Positions 6,666 to 14,716 of a stretch of DNA of 17,541 nucleotides are shown here, piece after piece. The position numbers and the translations under genes were made by a program. Below the pieces are notes generated by a model. The model saw only the letters and a program-made list of their open reading frames with translations, searched no databases and was not told the DNA's origin. This DNA comes from Candidatus Heimdallarchaeota archaeon LC_3 (lineage in GTDB: Archaea > Asgardarchaeota > Heimdallarchaeia > Hodarchaeales > LC-3): contig MDVS01000125.1 of the NCBI GenBank assembly GCA_001940645.1, positions 1 through 17,541 of the forward strand, written 5' to 3'. How positions within the stretch are numbered: position 1 is the stretch's first letter; every line of letters starts with the position of its first letter.

Positions 6666-6874
6666 TTAGTTAAGCTGAAAGTCGATAATATCAAGGAAAA
6701 ATTTTCTCTTTGGATAAAAGAAAACATAACTTACTTACATCCATTGAATAAATTTCAAAACGAAATAATTTCTTATTATGGTGATCATTCAGAGGAACTA
6801 TAGTTCTTTACCTAGTATAATTTATAAGGATCTTTTTTAACCAAGAAATAAAACTGGTAAAGAGACTCAGTTGT

Positions 6875-7495
6875 TTGCAACCTCAGAAAATAAATACTTC
6901 AGTAAGATTGGATAATTCAAACTTACTCTTTTCTTTTGTGTTAGGGGCAATTTTATTTTTCTTTAGTCTTTATTTTCCTTGGTTCAATTTTATCCTTCCA
7001 TTTTCTCTTAAATTTTTTCCTCGATACTATAGTATAGGAATTACTGTTTGCCTTTTAATTAATATTGCTGGGTTAATTTTGGTTAGCATTCGAGGGAATG
7101 GGAAAAGCGATATAGTAGAGTTAATAACTTATATTAGTATTTTAACAAGCATTGCTATTCTTTTTTTATTTGGTATTAGTATTTATAACTATTTTTCTTT
7201 AGGATTCCTAAATGTCTTAGGTACAGGTTTTTATTTGTGTGTTGGAGGATTATTTTCTAATCTTTTTTCATTATCACAAATAAAATCACAAAAGACAATC
7301 GAAGAAGGAATAGTCTATCAATCTTATCAACAATTACTGAGAAATGAAAAATCACAAAAGACAATCGAAGAAGGAATAGTCTATCAATCTTATCAACAAT
7401 TACTGAGAAATGAAAAAAGATTCTGTAATAATTGTGGAAAAGGACTAATCCAAGACGGAGAATTTTGTATTGATTGTGATTCAAAAAATAATTAA
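6875..7495 (+). CDS. Four-helix membrane protein with C-terminal zinc ribbon and internal duplication
   Basis: Integral membrane protein of unknown function. Four hydrophobic segments lie at about 18-45, 51-72, 82-107 and 110-135. A cytoplasmic-looking linker follows, then a small zinc ribbon: C184-N-N-C187 and C198-I-D-C201 (FCNNCGKGL and FCIDCDSK). The linker contains a 22-residue unit repeated perfectly at the DNA level (SQKTIEEGIVYQSYQQLLRN, twice), which extends a charged helix. The start is TTG 6875, the only reasonable one before the first helix; GGTAAAGAGA lies upstream. It is convergent with the rhomboid gene. The four-helix plus zinc-ribbon layout is common among poorly characterised archaeal membrane proteins and does not define a function. 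Confidence 0.7.
   Translation: MQPQKINTSVRLDNSNLLFSFVLGAILFFFSLYFPWFNFILPFSLKFFPRYYSIGITVCLLINIAGLILVSIRGNGKSDIVELITYISILTSIAILFLFGISIYNYFSLGFLNVLGTGFYLCVGGLFSNLFSLSQIKSQKTIEEGIVYQSYQQLLRNEKSQKTIEEGIVYQSYQQLLRNEKRFCNNCGKGLIQDGEFCIDCDSKNN
7282..7413 (+). repeat. Perfect 66-bp tandem duplication inside the zinc-ribbon membrane protein gene
   Basis: Copies at 7282-7347 and 7348-7413 appear identical at every base. The 66-bp unit keeps frame and adds 22 residues of charged helix. Absence of any divergence suggests a recent slippage or unequal-crossover event, or an assembly artefact. Confidence 0.9.
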
Positions 7496-7598
7496 TTATT
7501 ATTAATTTGAATCACTAGTTACCACAAATCAATTGATAAAACTTTTGCTAGAAAATTCCTCAACAATGCAAGCGAAATCTTCAACATATGCTTAATAA

Positions 7599-8300
7599 TT
7601 ATTTTCCTTTTAGAAATCTAGGAGTTTTAATTTTTATTTTAAATACGAAATAAGTAATAAAACCTAAGAGAAATCCTAATAAATGTCCTAAATACGCATT
7701 TCCAAACCCGAAAGTCCATAAGTATAATTCTAGAAATATTCCTTCTGGTAACCCTCCATCATGAATGAACAAATAAGCAATAACATCTAGCACAACATAG
7801 AGAAGAAAACCCAATATAGGTCCCAAAAAATTAGAAACCACATATAGAATCGAAAAATTTATTTCTTTAATTGTTTTTTTAAAAAAGGAGAGATTAAACA
7901 TTAATGTATAACTTGCAATCCGCATAATAACCCCGGAATAACCGATTATACCTTTGCCAAGCAATCCAATATCAATAACCCAAGGGCCTAGAAATATATT
8001 TCCAATAAAAACAAATAAAATTTGAGCAATTCCTATCAAAGATCCGAAAAAAATTAGAAAAAAGATGATGGTTTTCTTAGAAGATCTTAAAACAAATAAT
8101 GTCCCAAATAACCAGAGAAATAATAAATTTACGATTAGATGATCTTGAGAAATATGAGAAAAATAATGAAAGATTAGTTCAAATACTTGGGGTCTGTGAG
8201 GATCGAAAAATTTTAAAAAATCAAAAAAATAAATTAAAAATAAAATTATGGAAAATATAAGTAAAAAAACAAGATTTTCTTTTTTATTCCTTATATCCAC
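7599..8300 (-). CDS. Rhomboid family intramembrane serine protease
   Basis: Membrane protease expected to cut transmembrane substrates within the bilayer. Counting from GTG 8309, the rhomboid landmarks are the HLIVNLLFLWLFG helix (H57 and N61, matching the oxyanion-hole region of GlpG), GYSG with catalytic S125, and NAYLGHLLGFLLG with catalytic H209. About six to seven hydrophobic segments span 13-30, 57-75, 80-108, 122-142, 152-180 and 195-222. The full 236 aa is normal for a core archaeal rhomboid with no extra domain. Two GTG starts are possible. 8300 is preferred because a GGAG lies 8 nt before it, whereas the same GGAG is only one base from 8309. All catalytic residues are present, so it is probably active. 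No obvious substrate gene is adjacent, although single-pass proteins lie at 1980-2165 and 5886-6143. Confidence 0.85.
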   Translation of the reverse strand: MDIRNKKENLVFLLIFSIILFLIYFFDFLKFFDPHRPQVFELIFHYFSHISQDHLIVNLLFLWLFGTLFVLRSSKKTIIFFLIFFGSLIGIAQILFVFIGNIFLGPWVIDIGLLGKGIIGYSGVIMRIASYTLMFNLSFFKKTIKEINFSILYVVSNFLGPILGFLLYVVLDVIAYLFIHDGGLPEGIFLELYLWTFGFGNAYLGHLLGFLLGFITYFVFKIKIKTPRFLKGK

Positions 8301-8423
8301 CTTGAACACTCCAATCTAATCTTGATAGAAATAACAAATGATAAGTTTCCTTCTTTAGTTTACTGGTAAATGGATGGGGTTCGATGTCTTGAATGACGAA
8401 ACTTAATTATCCTCATTATCAAT

Positions 8424-8615
8424 TTACCAATCTATTTCAATGTTGAAAATAAAGAGTTTTGGTCTATCAAGTTCTAAATAATTCCATTCAATATAGTCAA
8501 TAAACAGATTTTTATTAGGCTCCTCAATAGGATTTTTTAAAAAAGCCACCCACTGATTTTCCAATAGGCTGATAGGCAATCTACTTTTAACTAACTCAAA
8601 TAATTCGTTATTCAA
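8424..8615 (-). CDS. Hypothetical protein, probably missing its 5' end
   Basis: Not recognised. The 63-residue piece begins NNELFELVKSRLPISLLE and has a Trp/acidic C-terminal part (FIDYIEWNYLEL, FIFNIEIDW). It is soluble, with no cysteines. The only start is TTG 8615, without a Shine-Dalgarno site. The same frame stays open and coding-like upstream to 8783 (NIGLQEYEVPLEIIEYLYYD and then DYIYGAIIKNP) but offers no ATG, GTG or TTG there, and it runs into the first codons of the divergent regulator gene at 8751. I read this as a gene whose start was lost, perhaps when the regulator gene arrived. It could instead be a short gene using the TTG. Confidence 0.4.
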   Translation of the reverse strand: MNNELFELVKSRLPISLLENQWVAFLKNPIEEPNKNLFIDYIEWNYLELDRPKLFIFNIEIDW

Positions 8616-8750
8616 ATGACAAGGGTTCTTTATTATTGCACCATATATATAATCGTCATAATACAGATATTCAATAATTTCTAATGGAACTTCATATTCT
8701 TGGAGTCCAATATTTTTTGTTGAATTATTCTCTAAAATTCTTGATATATT

Positions 8751-10205
8751 ATGAAAATTAAGGCTGATATCGTTAATCCAGATTTATTACTCATTAAAAC
8801 TATTAGCAAATATTATTTTATTTGTAGAAAGTTTTTCAAGAGACACCAAGATTATCAAGACCAGATCCAATTAAAAGCGAAAGAATACCTATTAAAGAAT
8901 ATTCAGAAAGAGATTAGAAGAGATGTAAAAAATAATTATCTATTTTTTGAAAATGAAAATTCTGATATAAAAAGTGGTGAGGACTCTAATTATTCTATTA
9001 TATTAAAAACAAAAAAACATTCATATAATTTTCCTCATTTCTTTATTAAGTACATGGACCGGTTGCAAAATATCAATATGATTCCAATAAAAGAATTGGA
9101 TCTCAGGCCGCTCGACCGATTTATGCAAGGATTTTCAGAAAATTCGGCATCAACTATTGATCTGGACCAATATTTTGATTTACTTCAACAGCATTTACAA
9201 TTGGTCTACATTCCCTTAAGGAAAAGAGAAAAAGAATTATTTAATTTTCTCACTTCCTTACCACTATATGAAAAAACATTAATTGGTAATAAACGACTCT
9301 CTCTTCCAGATATACAAGAATTACATGATTTAACTGGAAGATCGGAGTACAATCTCTACAGATCATTAAAATTCTTATTGGAAAATAATATAGTATCAAT
9401 TATTCCCTCTATTGATTATAGTAGGCTCAATTTTACATATTATTTAATATTTAATGAAAAATCTAATGAATTTAACAACTCCCTGAAAAATTTTATTTTT
9501 TGGGAGATGCCTCAAGAAAAAAAGGATTATTATTTAGTAATAATTCCTCCAAATCGGAAGGAGAAATTTCTCTCAAATTACCAACCACTCAAAATTACTA
9601 AGTATTATTATAATATAAATTTGTTTGATATCCATAATAGGATAGAACAAAAAGAATCTAATATGTTACCCGATCTTAATAGTTTTAGTGCACGAACATC
9701 GAATTATCAAAAAATTAATCTTGATTTTCCTTTAACGCCTGATAATAATTTAAATAAGGCAGATATTGCGACCCTCGGAAGAATATCGACCACTTCTATT
9801 CAAAGCATATTTGATCTTAATCGGTTTAATCAGGATATTCAAAAGAGTACCAATAGTGCTATCAGGTCTCTTAGAGAAAAAGACATTATTTATTATTTTC
9901 CACAAGTCAATCATATAGGATTAACATTCCAAACGCTCATTCTTACTTTTTCTTCTAGCCAATTGCTGGAAAATGCCCTTCATGTCTTTTTATCTTATCC
10001 TGTTTCACAATGTTTTATCGATGAGACTAACACTACTCTTATTTGTGCTGTATGGTTCCCAAAGGAATATTTATCAACATTTTTAATTAATGCACGAATG
10101 TTCATCACTTCCTATTCTGAAACACAAGCAAAAATTTCATTATTAAAAAGTGCAAGAATAAATCAGAAAATCAAAATATCTCAAAATGATGCAGATTTTA
10201 TATAA
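8751..10205 (+). CDS. Tandem wHTH/RAM-like regulator, 484 aa
   Basis: Full-length member of the five-protein family, probably a cytoplasmic transcription regulator. The layout matches the 491-aa paralogue almost residue for residue. An N-terminal helical domain spans 1-150, with CRKFF at 25-29 and FPHFFIKYMDRLQNINMIP at 94-112. The linker YIPLRKRE follows at 153-160. Winged helix 1 is at about 158-222 (SLPDIQELHDLTGRSEYNLY and then RSLKFLLENNIV). A RAM-like unit at 225-292 ends in YYYNIN. Winged helix 2 is at about 332-388 (DIATLGRIS through LREKDIIYYFP), and a second RAM-like unit at 390-455 has FLSYP and CFID. Here the WxWN motif has become YYYN. ATG 8751 is well supported by N-terminal alignment with the paralogue. 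No Shine-Dalgarno site is clear. The nearest downstream gene on this strand is the four-unit paralogue, after a 175-bp gap. Confidence 0.75.
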   Translation: MKIKADIVNPDLLLIKTISKYYFICRKFFKRHQDYQDQIQLKAKEYLLKNIQKEIRRDVKNNYLFFENENSDIKSGEDSNYSIILKTKKHSYNFPHFFIKYMDRLQNINMIPIKELDLRPLDRFMQGFSENSASTIDLDQYFDLLQQHLQLVYIPLRKREKELFNFLTSLPLYEKTLIGNKRLSLPDIQELHDLTGRSEYNLYRSLKFLLENNIVSIIPSIDYSRLNFTYYLIFNEKSNEFNNSLKNFIFWEMPQEKKDYYLVIIPPNRKEKFLSNYQPLKITKYYYNINLFDIHNRIEQKESNMLPDLNSFSARTSNYQKINLDFPLTPDNNLNKADIATLGRISTTSIQSIFDLNRFNQDIQKSTNSAIRSLREKDIIYYFPQVNHIGLTFQTLILTFSSSQLLENALHVFLSYPVSQCFIDETNTTLICAVWFPKEYLSTFLINARMFITSYSETQAKISLLKSARINQKIKISQNDADFI

Positions 10206-10340
10206 ATTGATAAATAAATTATGATTATTTTGAATTAGAGGGATAGTTGTGAGTTGTGTAGATGCCAAAATATTTCCCAATAATGATTAGACTTTAAATA
10301 AAATGATTATAACAAATTATTTGGGCAAAATGGAAATTAA

Positions 10341-10353
10341 GAAATAAAAATAG
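10341..10353 (+). promoter_or_regulatory. TATA-like element before ATG 10381
   Basis: GAAATAAAAATAG lies with its centre about 34 nt before the ATG at 10381. Transcription from it would begin only a few bases ahead of that ATG, which supports 10381, not 10610, as the translation start of the four-unit regulator. Confidence 0.35.
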
Positions 10354-10609
10354 TCCTTTATCTCAGTCTCTCGATATCAAATGGTAGGGATGAATCATAA
10401 ATCCTCCTAATGTTGAACTATCAGCAATAGAAACAAAAATTGTAGATATACTGTGTTCTAGATCATTTCTTGATACTTTTTCTAACAAATCCACAAGAAT
10501 CACTCCTCCGACCAATAAAGAAATAGCAGATCAAATAACCATTCAAACAAGGACTTTAATCCAAATTATTAAAAGTTTAGAGACAAAAATTCGCCCTAAG
10601 ATTTTATTA

Positions 10610-12313
10610 ATGACTAATCCAGCCAAAATTGGTTATGGACTTTATTATGTAAGGAATTGTCCTATATCTGAAAGAGAAAAACTGACTGATTACGAATTAA
10701 TCTTTATTCCACTTGACACTTTTTATTGTGATTTGATAATTTCTATCCCAGAAGGTAATAAAGATGAGATAGTCAGAAATATTGAAGATTATAGTTTTTT
10801 CAGATTCAGTGATTGGTACTGGAATTATAATTACACAAAAAAGTCAAAAAGCAACTATTCTCACTTCGATCTTACTCAATCATGGTATCAGAAAGCAACT
10901 TCGTTTGAAACTCAGAGCATTACAAAAATTACAAATAAAAGTTTTCCAATTGCTAGTACAATAGCAATGACAACAAGCCATATCTACCAAAAACAATTAA
11001 ATGAACTTTTTGAAAATCATATAAGTAAATTTTATTTATACATAAAGAATATTAATGAAGATCTTATGATAATAAACATTAAGATTAAAAAAGGAAGTGT
11101 AGACTCATTATCGAACATTTTAGACCTCTGTTCAAGGTATTCTTTTTCACATATCTTTCAATACACAGATCAAGAAAAAACTGGTCTTTTCGGTATAATT
11201 AGTATTGAATCAAATAAAACACAGATGAATGATTTTAATCAGTTATTAGAAAAAAATATTCCTAAAGAAAGTCTGCTCTCAGTAAAAACCATGATTATGA
11301 AAAATAAATCGTTTTTTCTTCCCCCATTTAATTTTTATAAAAAATCGTTTAATGTTAAAAATGGTCAAGCATTTTTATTAGCAAAAAGCCTAATAAAAGA
11401 TAAAATTGCCATTGAAAATATTCAGATAGGAAAATCGATTCCTTATATGGATAATCAATCAATAGATTTACGATTAGCAGTAAAGAAAATCGTTAAGGGA
11501 AAAATTATTGTTAATTACAGAATTTTTGATTGGATTTATTGTATTATCATAAAAAATAAGATTGATGACGAATTTCAGCTATTTGATTACTTATCGAAAA
11601 ATACTATGTTTAGTTTGAGAATAAGAAATTCGAAAGAAGTTATTCAAGTAGTGTGTATCCCAAGAAGGGAATATTTTCGACTCTTAAAGAGTACGGATTA
11701 TTTATTATTAACGCAATTAAAATTTACGAAGACTGATCCTGAGACGATTTCCTGGTCTGAATTTGTGCTACCTTTATTTATAGAAGATGCGAAAAAATTT
11801 CCTTATACTGAATGGGATCTCAATAAAGGAAATGGACCTTTGAGTGGATATTCTCCAAGTGTGATTGACTATACTAAAGAGTTAGAAGGTAAAAATTTTG
11901 TAAATACGCTGGATATAAGTACCCACTACCCTGAATTAGATTTTCAGCAAAAAGTATATTTACAAAATAATATAGAAGGCTCTTTCTTATCGTTATTGGA
12001 TGATACCAATCATTTTTGCTTAGGAATCCTTATTACATCCATCACCACTAAGAAGGCATTTCAAAGGTTTCAAGATTTTTTTCTCTCATTTCCCTTTGTA
12101 AAAATTTTTACAAATACGACCACTAATCTTATTCTTGCTCTTATTTTTATTCATCAAGATTTATTACCCCCTTTAATTGAGAATCTCAGTCAAATTATCA
12201 ATAACAATCTACAAATCAAAATGAAAATGACAGAAATAGAAGAAATCAAAAACATCAAAGAATATTTATATAAAACAAACCAGTCAATAACACAAAGGAT
12301 TAAATCATTTTGA
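10610..12313 (+). CDS. Four-unit wHTH/RAM-like regulator; true start probably 10381 with a frame break
   Basis: Divergent, double-length member of the regulator family. From ATG 10610, residues 1-75 are a RAM-like unit ending in DWYWNYN (68-74). Further wHTH plus RAM-like pairs follow at about 105-225, 248-375 and 410-545; the last has FLSFPFVKIFTN at 491-502. These unit limits are my inference. ATG 10610 starts in mid-domain: the same frame upstream is open to 10394 and encodes the missing first winged helix (SAIETKIVDILCSRSF, PPTNKEIADQITIQTRTLIQ), aligning with residues 155-222 of the 491-aa paralogue, but has no ATG, GTG or TTG. ATG 10381 begins MVGMNHKSS and then meets TAA at 10408. A one-base shift at TCC_TAA joins it to the long frame, giving about 643 aa. 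It lacks the N-terminal helical domain. Its TGA overlaps the TTG of the next gene by 4 nt. Confidence 0.65.
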   Translation: MTNPAKIGYGLYYVRNCPISEREKLTDYELIFIPLDTFYCDLIISIPEGNKDEIVRNIEDYSFFRFSDWYWNYNYTKKSKSNYSHFDLTQSWYQKATSFETQSITKITNKSFPIASTIAMTTSHIYQKQLNELFENHISKFYLYIKNINEDLMIINIKIKKGSVDSLSNILDLCSRYSFSHIFQYTDQEKTGLFGIISIESNKTQMNDFNQLLEKNIPKESLLSVKTMIMKNKSFFLPPFNFYKKSFNVKNGQAFLLAKSLIKDKIAIENIQIGKSIPYMDNQSIDLRLAVKKIVKGKIIVNYRIFDWIYCIIIKNKIDDEFQLFDYLSKNTMFSLRIRNSKEVIQVVCIPRREYFRLLKSTDYLLLTQLKFTKTDPETISWSEFVLPLFIEDAKKFPYTEWDLNKGNGPLSGYSPSVIDYTKELEGKNFVNTLDISTHYPELDFQQKVYLQNNIEGSFLSLLDDTNHFCLGILITSITTKKAFQRFQDFFLSFPFVKIFTNTTTNLILALIFIHQDLLPPLIENLSQIINNNLQIKMKMTEIEEIKNIKEYLYKTNQSITQRIKSF

Positions 12314-13722
12314 ATACTGAGACTGATCTTGTCTTAAAATTTATTAATGATTTAAATTTTGTTTGGGAAGAATTATCAGATCTTATTAATATCATCAAAA
12401 GTCATCGATCTCTCCAGATTATGACAAGATCAGACATTCATTCAATCCTGCATGCGCAACAGACATGGATGAGGAAGCAATGTAAAAATTTTTTTAAAAA
12501 GTACGCTAATATTTTTCCCATATATTACTCTAAATATCAAATGGACACTGTATCATCACTACAATTTCGATTACCGAAATATCATATCTTTTTCCGGTTC
12601 CCATATGATTTTCTTAATATTCTGACAGAAACCACTTTTCAATTACCAAGAAATCCATTAATATCAATTAAAGACTTGACAAAAAACCGTTCTTATGAAA
12701 GTGTAATTCTAAATTTATTATGGATCCTAAATTCTCAGAAAAAGACCTTAACTAATGTAGATACTAGAATCCTGCAAGTTTATGCCAATTATCGTTCATT
12801 AATGAAGGATGTATCAAAAAATTTCGATACTATGTATCCTCCGACAAAGCAAGATATAATAGATATGGCCAATATTAATGCTTGGACTTATGGAAATTAT
12901 ATTCGGTATTACTACGAATCTGGGATACTTCAACCAGTCATCTTCATTAATCCCTTAATCAATAATAAACTCTATATGATTATAAGGGAAAAAGAAAATT
13001 CTCAGACATTTAATATTCCATCAATAATGAAATTTCAATCTAAGAATTATAATATCAATATAATTACATCCAAACAGCTTAATTCTATTCCTAATAAATT
13101 ACTTGATAGCTCTTGTCAACTCCGTATGATAAATATTCATCAAAATGTAAATGAATACTATTATCAACAAAAAAAAATTGACTCTCCCGAGGCCTACTCC
13201 GAAACTCTTTGTTCTGTGAATATGATACCAGGGTCTTTTAAATTAAGTCCAGAACAAATGAATATTATTACTGTATTTAAATTCGTAAGTGAATCACCAA
13301 TGATCCTCCATAAAAAAACAGTCTATTCTCCTTATAAAGAAGTGACAAAAAAAATTCCCGTAAAATTATCTTTGGTGACAAAGACTATAAAACAATCATA
13401 TAAGACCGGTCTAATTCATTATTTTCCAAAAATTAACTTTTTAGAATCAGAAAAATTACGATTGGTGTTTGTGAATATAGATCATGTCCCACTTAGTAGA
13501 ATTGATTCATTAATCGATCTTTTCAAGCAATTTAATACTAGTATTCACTTTATAGGCTCAAAATATTGCTTATTTTTTATTAAAACATCAGCATTGTTAG
13601 ATTCTTTATTGAAAGTATCTTTAGAGAATAAATTTCCTTATTTGAAAGAAAAAATTCAATATGATGAATTCAACTATCCCGAACCTGATATTTCATTGAT
13701 GCACTTACAAATTGCTGATTAA
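12310..13722 (+). CDS. Tandem wHTH/RAM-like regulator, 470 aa, most divergent member
   Basis: Family member with the standard layout but the weakest sequence conservation. The N-terminal helical domain (1-140) keeps the CKNFFKKY motif at 58-65. Winged helix 1 is at about 150-212 (TKQDIIDMANINAWTYGNYI and then RYYYESGILQPV), a RAM-like unit at 215-278, winged helix 2 at about 312-378 (VTKTIKQSYKTGLIHYFPKI), and a final RAM-like unit at 380-450. The family's WxWN motif is missing from the first RAM unit. Translation starts at TTG 12310, which shares bases with the TGA of the upstream four-unit paralogue (TTGA), so the two are probably translationally coupled and made in fixed proportion. This suggests they form one complex. 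It ends in TAA, and the following 326 bp are noncoding. Confidence 0.72.
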   Translation: MNTETDLVLKFINDLNFVWEELSDLINIIKSHRSLQIMTRSDIHSILHAQQTWMRKQCKNFFKKYANIFPIYYSKYQMDTVSSLQFRLPKYHIFFRFPYDFLNILTETTFQLPRNPLISIKDLTKNRSYESVILNLLWILNSQKKTLTNVDTRILQVYANYRSLMKDVSKNFDTMYPPTKQDIIDMANINAWTYGNYIRYYYESGILQPVIFINPLINNKLYMIIREKENSQTFNIPSIMKFQSKNYNINIITSKQLNSIPNKLLDSSCQLRMINIHQNVNEYYYQQKKIDSPEAYSETLCSVNMIPGSFKLSPEQMNIITVFKFVSESPMILHKKTVYSPYKEVTKKIPVKLSLVTKTIKQSYKTGLIHYFPKINFLESEKLRLVFVNIDHVPLSRIDSLIDLFKQFNTSIHFIGSKYCLFFIKTSALLDSLLKVSLENKFPYLKEKIQYDEFNYPEPDISLMHLQIAD

Positions 13723-14048
13723 ACTTTTAATAGAATTTCCCTCAGAGTAAATTTTAGTTTTGAACAATAATAATTTGTCTATATTTCTCAAAACCAATAT
13801 TTATTAATTCAAATTACTATACCATGATCACGCGATTCTTTACTGTCTATTTAATTGTGTTTTAATAGATACTACAAATTAGATTTAAATAAAAAAAAGG
13901 ATCTTAACAAATATTTTGAGAAGAAAATACACTAGTCTTTTCAATAAGACCAATTAGTGAATTCCTCCAAAATTAGGTAAAAAATTTGACTACTCCCTGA
14001 GAAGATTATTATTAGGGGAATTTCTTTAGCCTTGCAAAAAGATTAATT
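13723..14048. other. Intergenic region between the regulator operon and the first receiver gene
   Basis: No coding frame is convincing in these 326 bases. It contains a small GTCTT-N6-AAGAC hairpin near 13936-13951, a TATA-like TTTAAATAAA near 13885, and CTCCAAAATTAGGTAAA at 13965-13981, which matches one arm of the inverted repeat at 15910-15934 at 15 of 17 bases. Confidence 0.4.
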
Positions 14049-14486
14049 TTGCAAAAAGAAAAGGCAATTGAATTTACTTCGAATCCCAAATCTTCCAACA
14101 TCGTACACAAAACTCTAAATGTAGTTTTTGTTGATGATAATGAAGAGATTTTAGAGTTGTTAAATCTTCTAGTTATAAGAAATTATAAGCAAGTCAATCT
14201 TTTTCGCTTTCGTTCAGCTGAAGAAGCATTGTTTTTTATAATTTTAAATAAGAAGGAAATATTCATTGATGTAATATTTTCAGATTATCATATGTCAAAT
14301 ATCAACGGGATTGAGTTTTTTGAAAAATTGCAAGAACATGAAATATATTATCCTTTTATATTATTAACTGCATTAACAAATCCCTTGATTCGTGAAAACT
14401 GCTATAAAGCGGGTATTAAACATTTTTATAAAAAAGAATTTTCAATTATTTTAGATTTGTTCAATAAACTGGATAATTTAATATGA
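14049..14486 (+). CDS. Stand-alone response regulator receiver (CheY-like), 145 aa
   Basis: Single-domain phospho-acceptor protein with no output domain. Receiver landmarks: the acidic pair D29-D30 (VVFVDDNEE), phosphorylation site D79 in FSDYHM, then NGIEFF at 86-91, the switch Thr T107 in LLTALT, and Lys in FYKKE (K128). These imply Mg2+-dependent phosphorylation at D79. Residues 1-22 are an unstructured polar extension before the first strand. The start is TTG 14049; AGGGGAAT lies about 25 nt upstream, too far for a normal ribosome site, so the start is uncertain by a few codons. Its closest relative in the window is the next receiver gene, which shares the SDYHM-N-NGI-FF block. No histidine kinase is present here. 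It lies among wHTH/RAM regulators and could relay a signal to them. Confidence 0.85.
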   Translation: MQKEKAIEFTSNPKSSNIVHKTLNVVFVDDNEEILELLNLLVIRNYKQVNLFRFRSAEEALFFIILNKKEIFIDVIFSDYHMSNINGIEFFEKLQEHEIYYPFILLTALTNPLIRENCYKAGIKHFYKKEFSIILDLFNKLDNLI

Positions 14487-14716
14487 TACGTGAGGAATTT
14501 TTTTAGAAATTGTTAAAATATTTCAAATTCTCCTTTTGCAAAAACACCATTCAATTTTGGCTAGTGAGTTGTAATCAACCTTTAGTGGCCTGATGGAGTA
14601 TATTGTATTTACCTAAAGATATCACCAATTATCTTTTCGTAATTGATAATAGAACAAAAAATATTATTGTAAATTATCAAAGCAGCTAAAATTAGTTATT
14701 AATCTGAAATAATTTT

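Noticed and set aside
6663..6803. Plus-strand 46-codon open frame reading LKVDNIKEKFSLWIKENI and on to TAG
   Set aside because: It looks protein-like but has no good start, no ribosome site and no neighbour that explains it; such lengths are expected by chance in AT-rich DNA.
7257..7484. Minus-strand frame with a repeated sequence
   Set aside because: Antisense to the duplicated linker of the zinc-ribbon membrane protein; the repeat simply mirrors the 66-bp duplication.
10782..10964. Plus-strand 60-codon frame
   Set aside because: Lies wholly inside the four-unit regulator in another frame.
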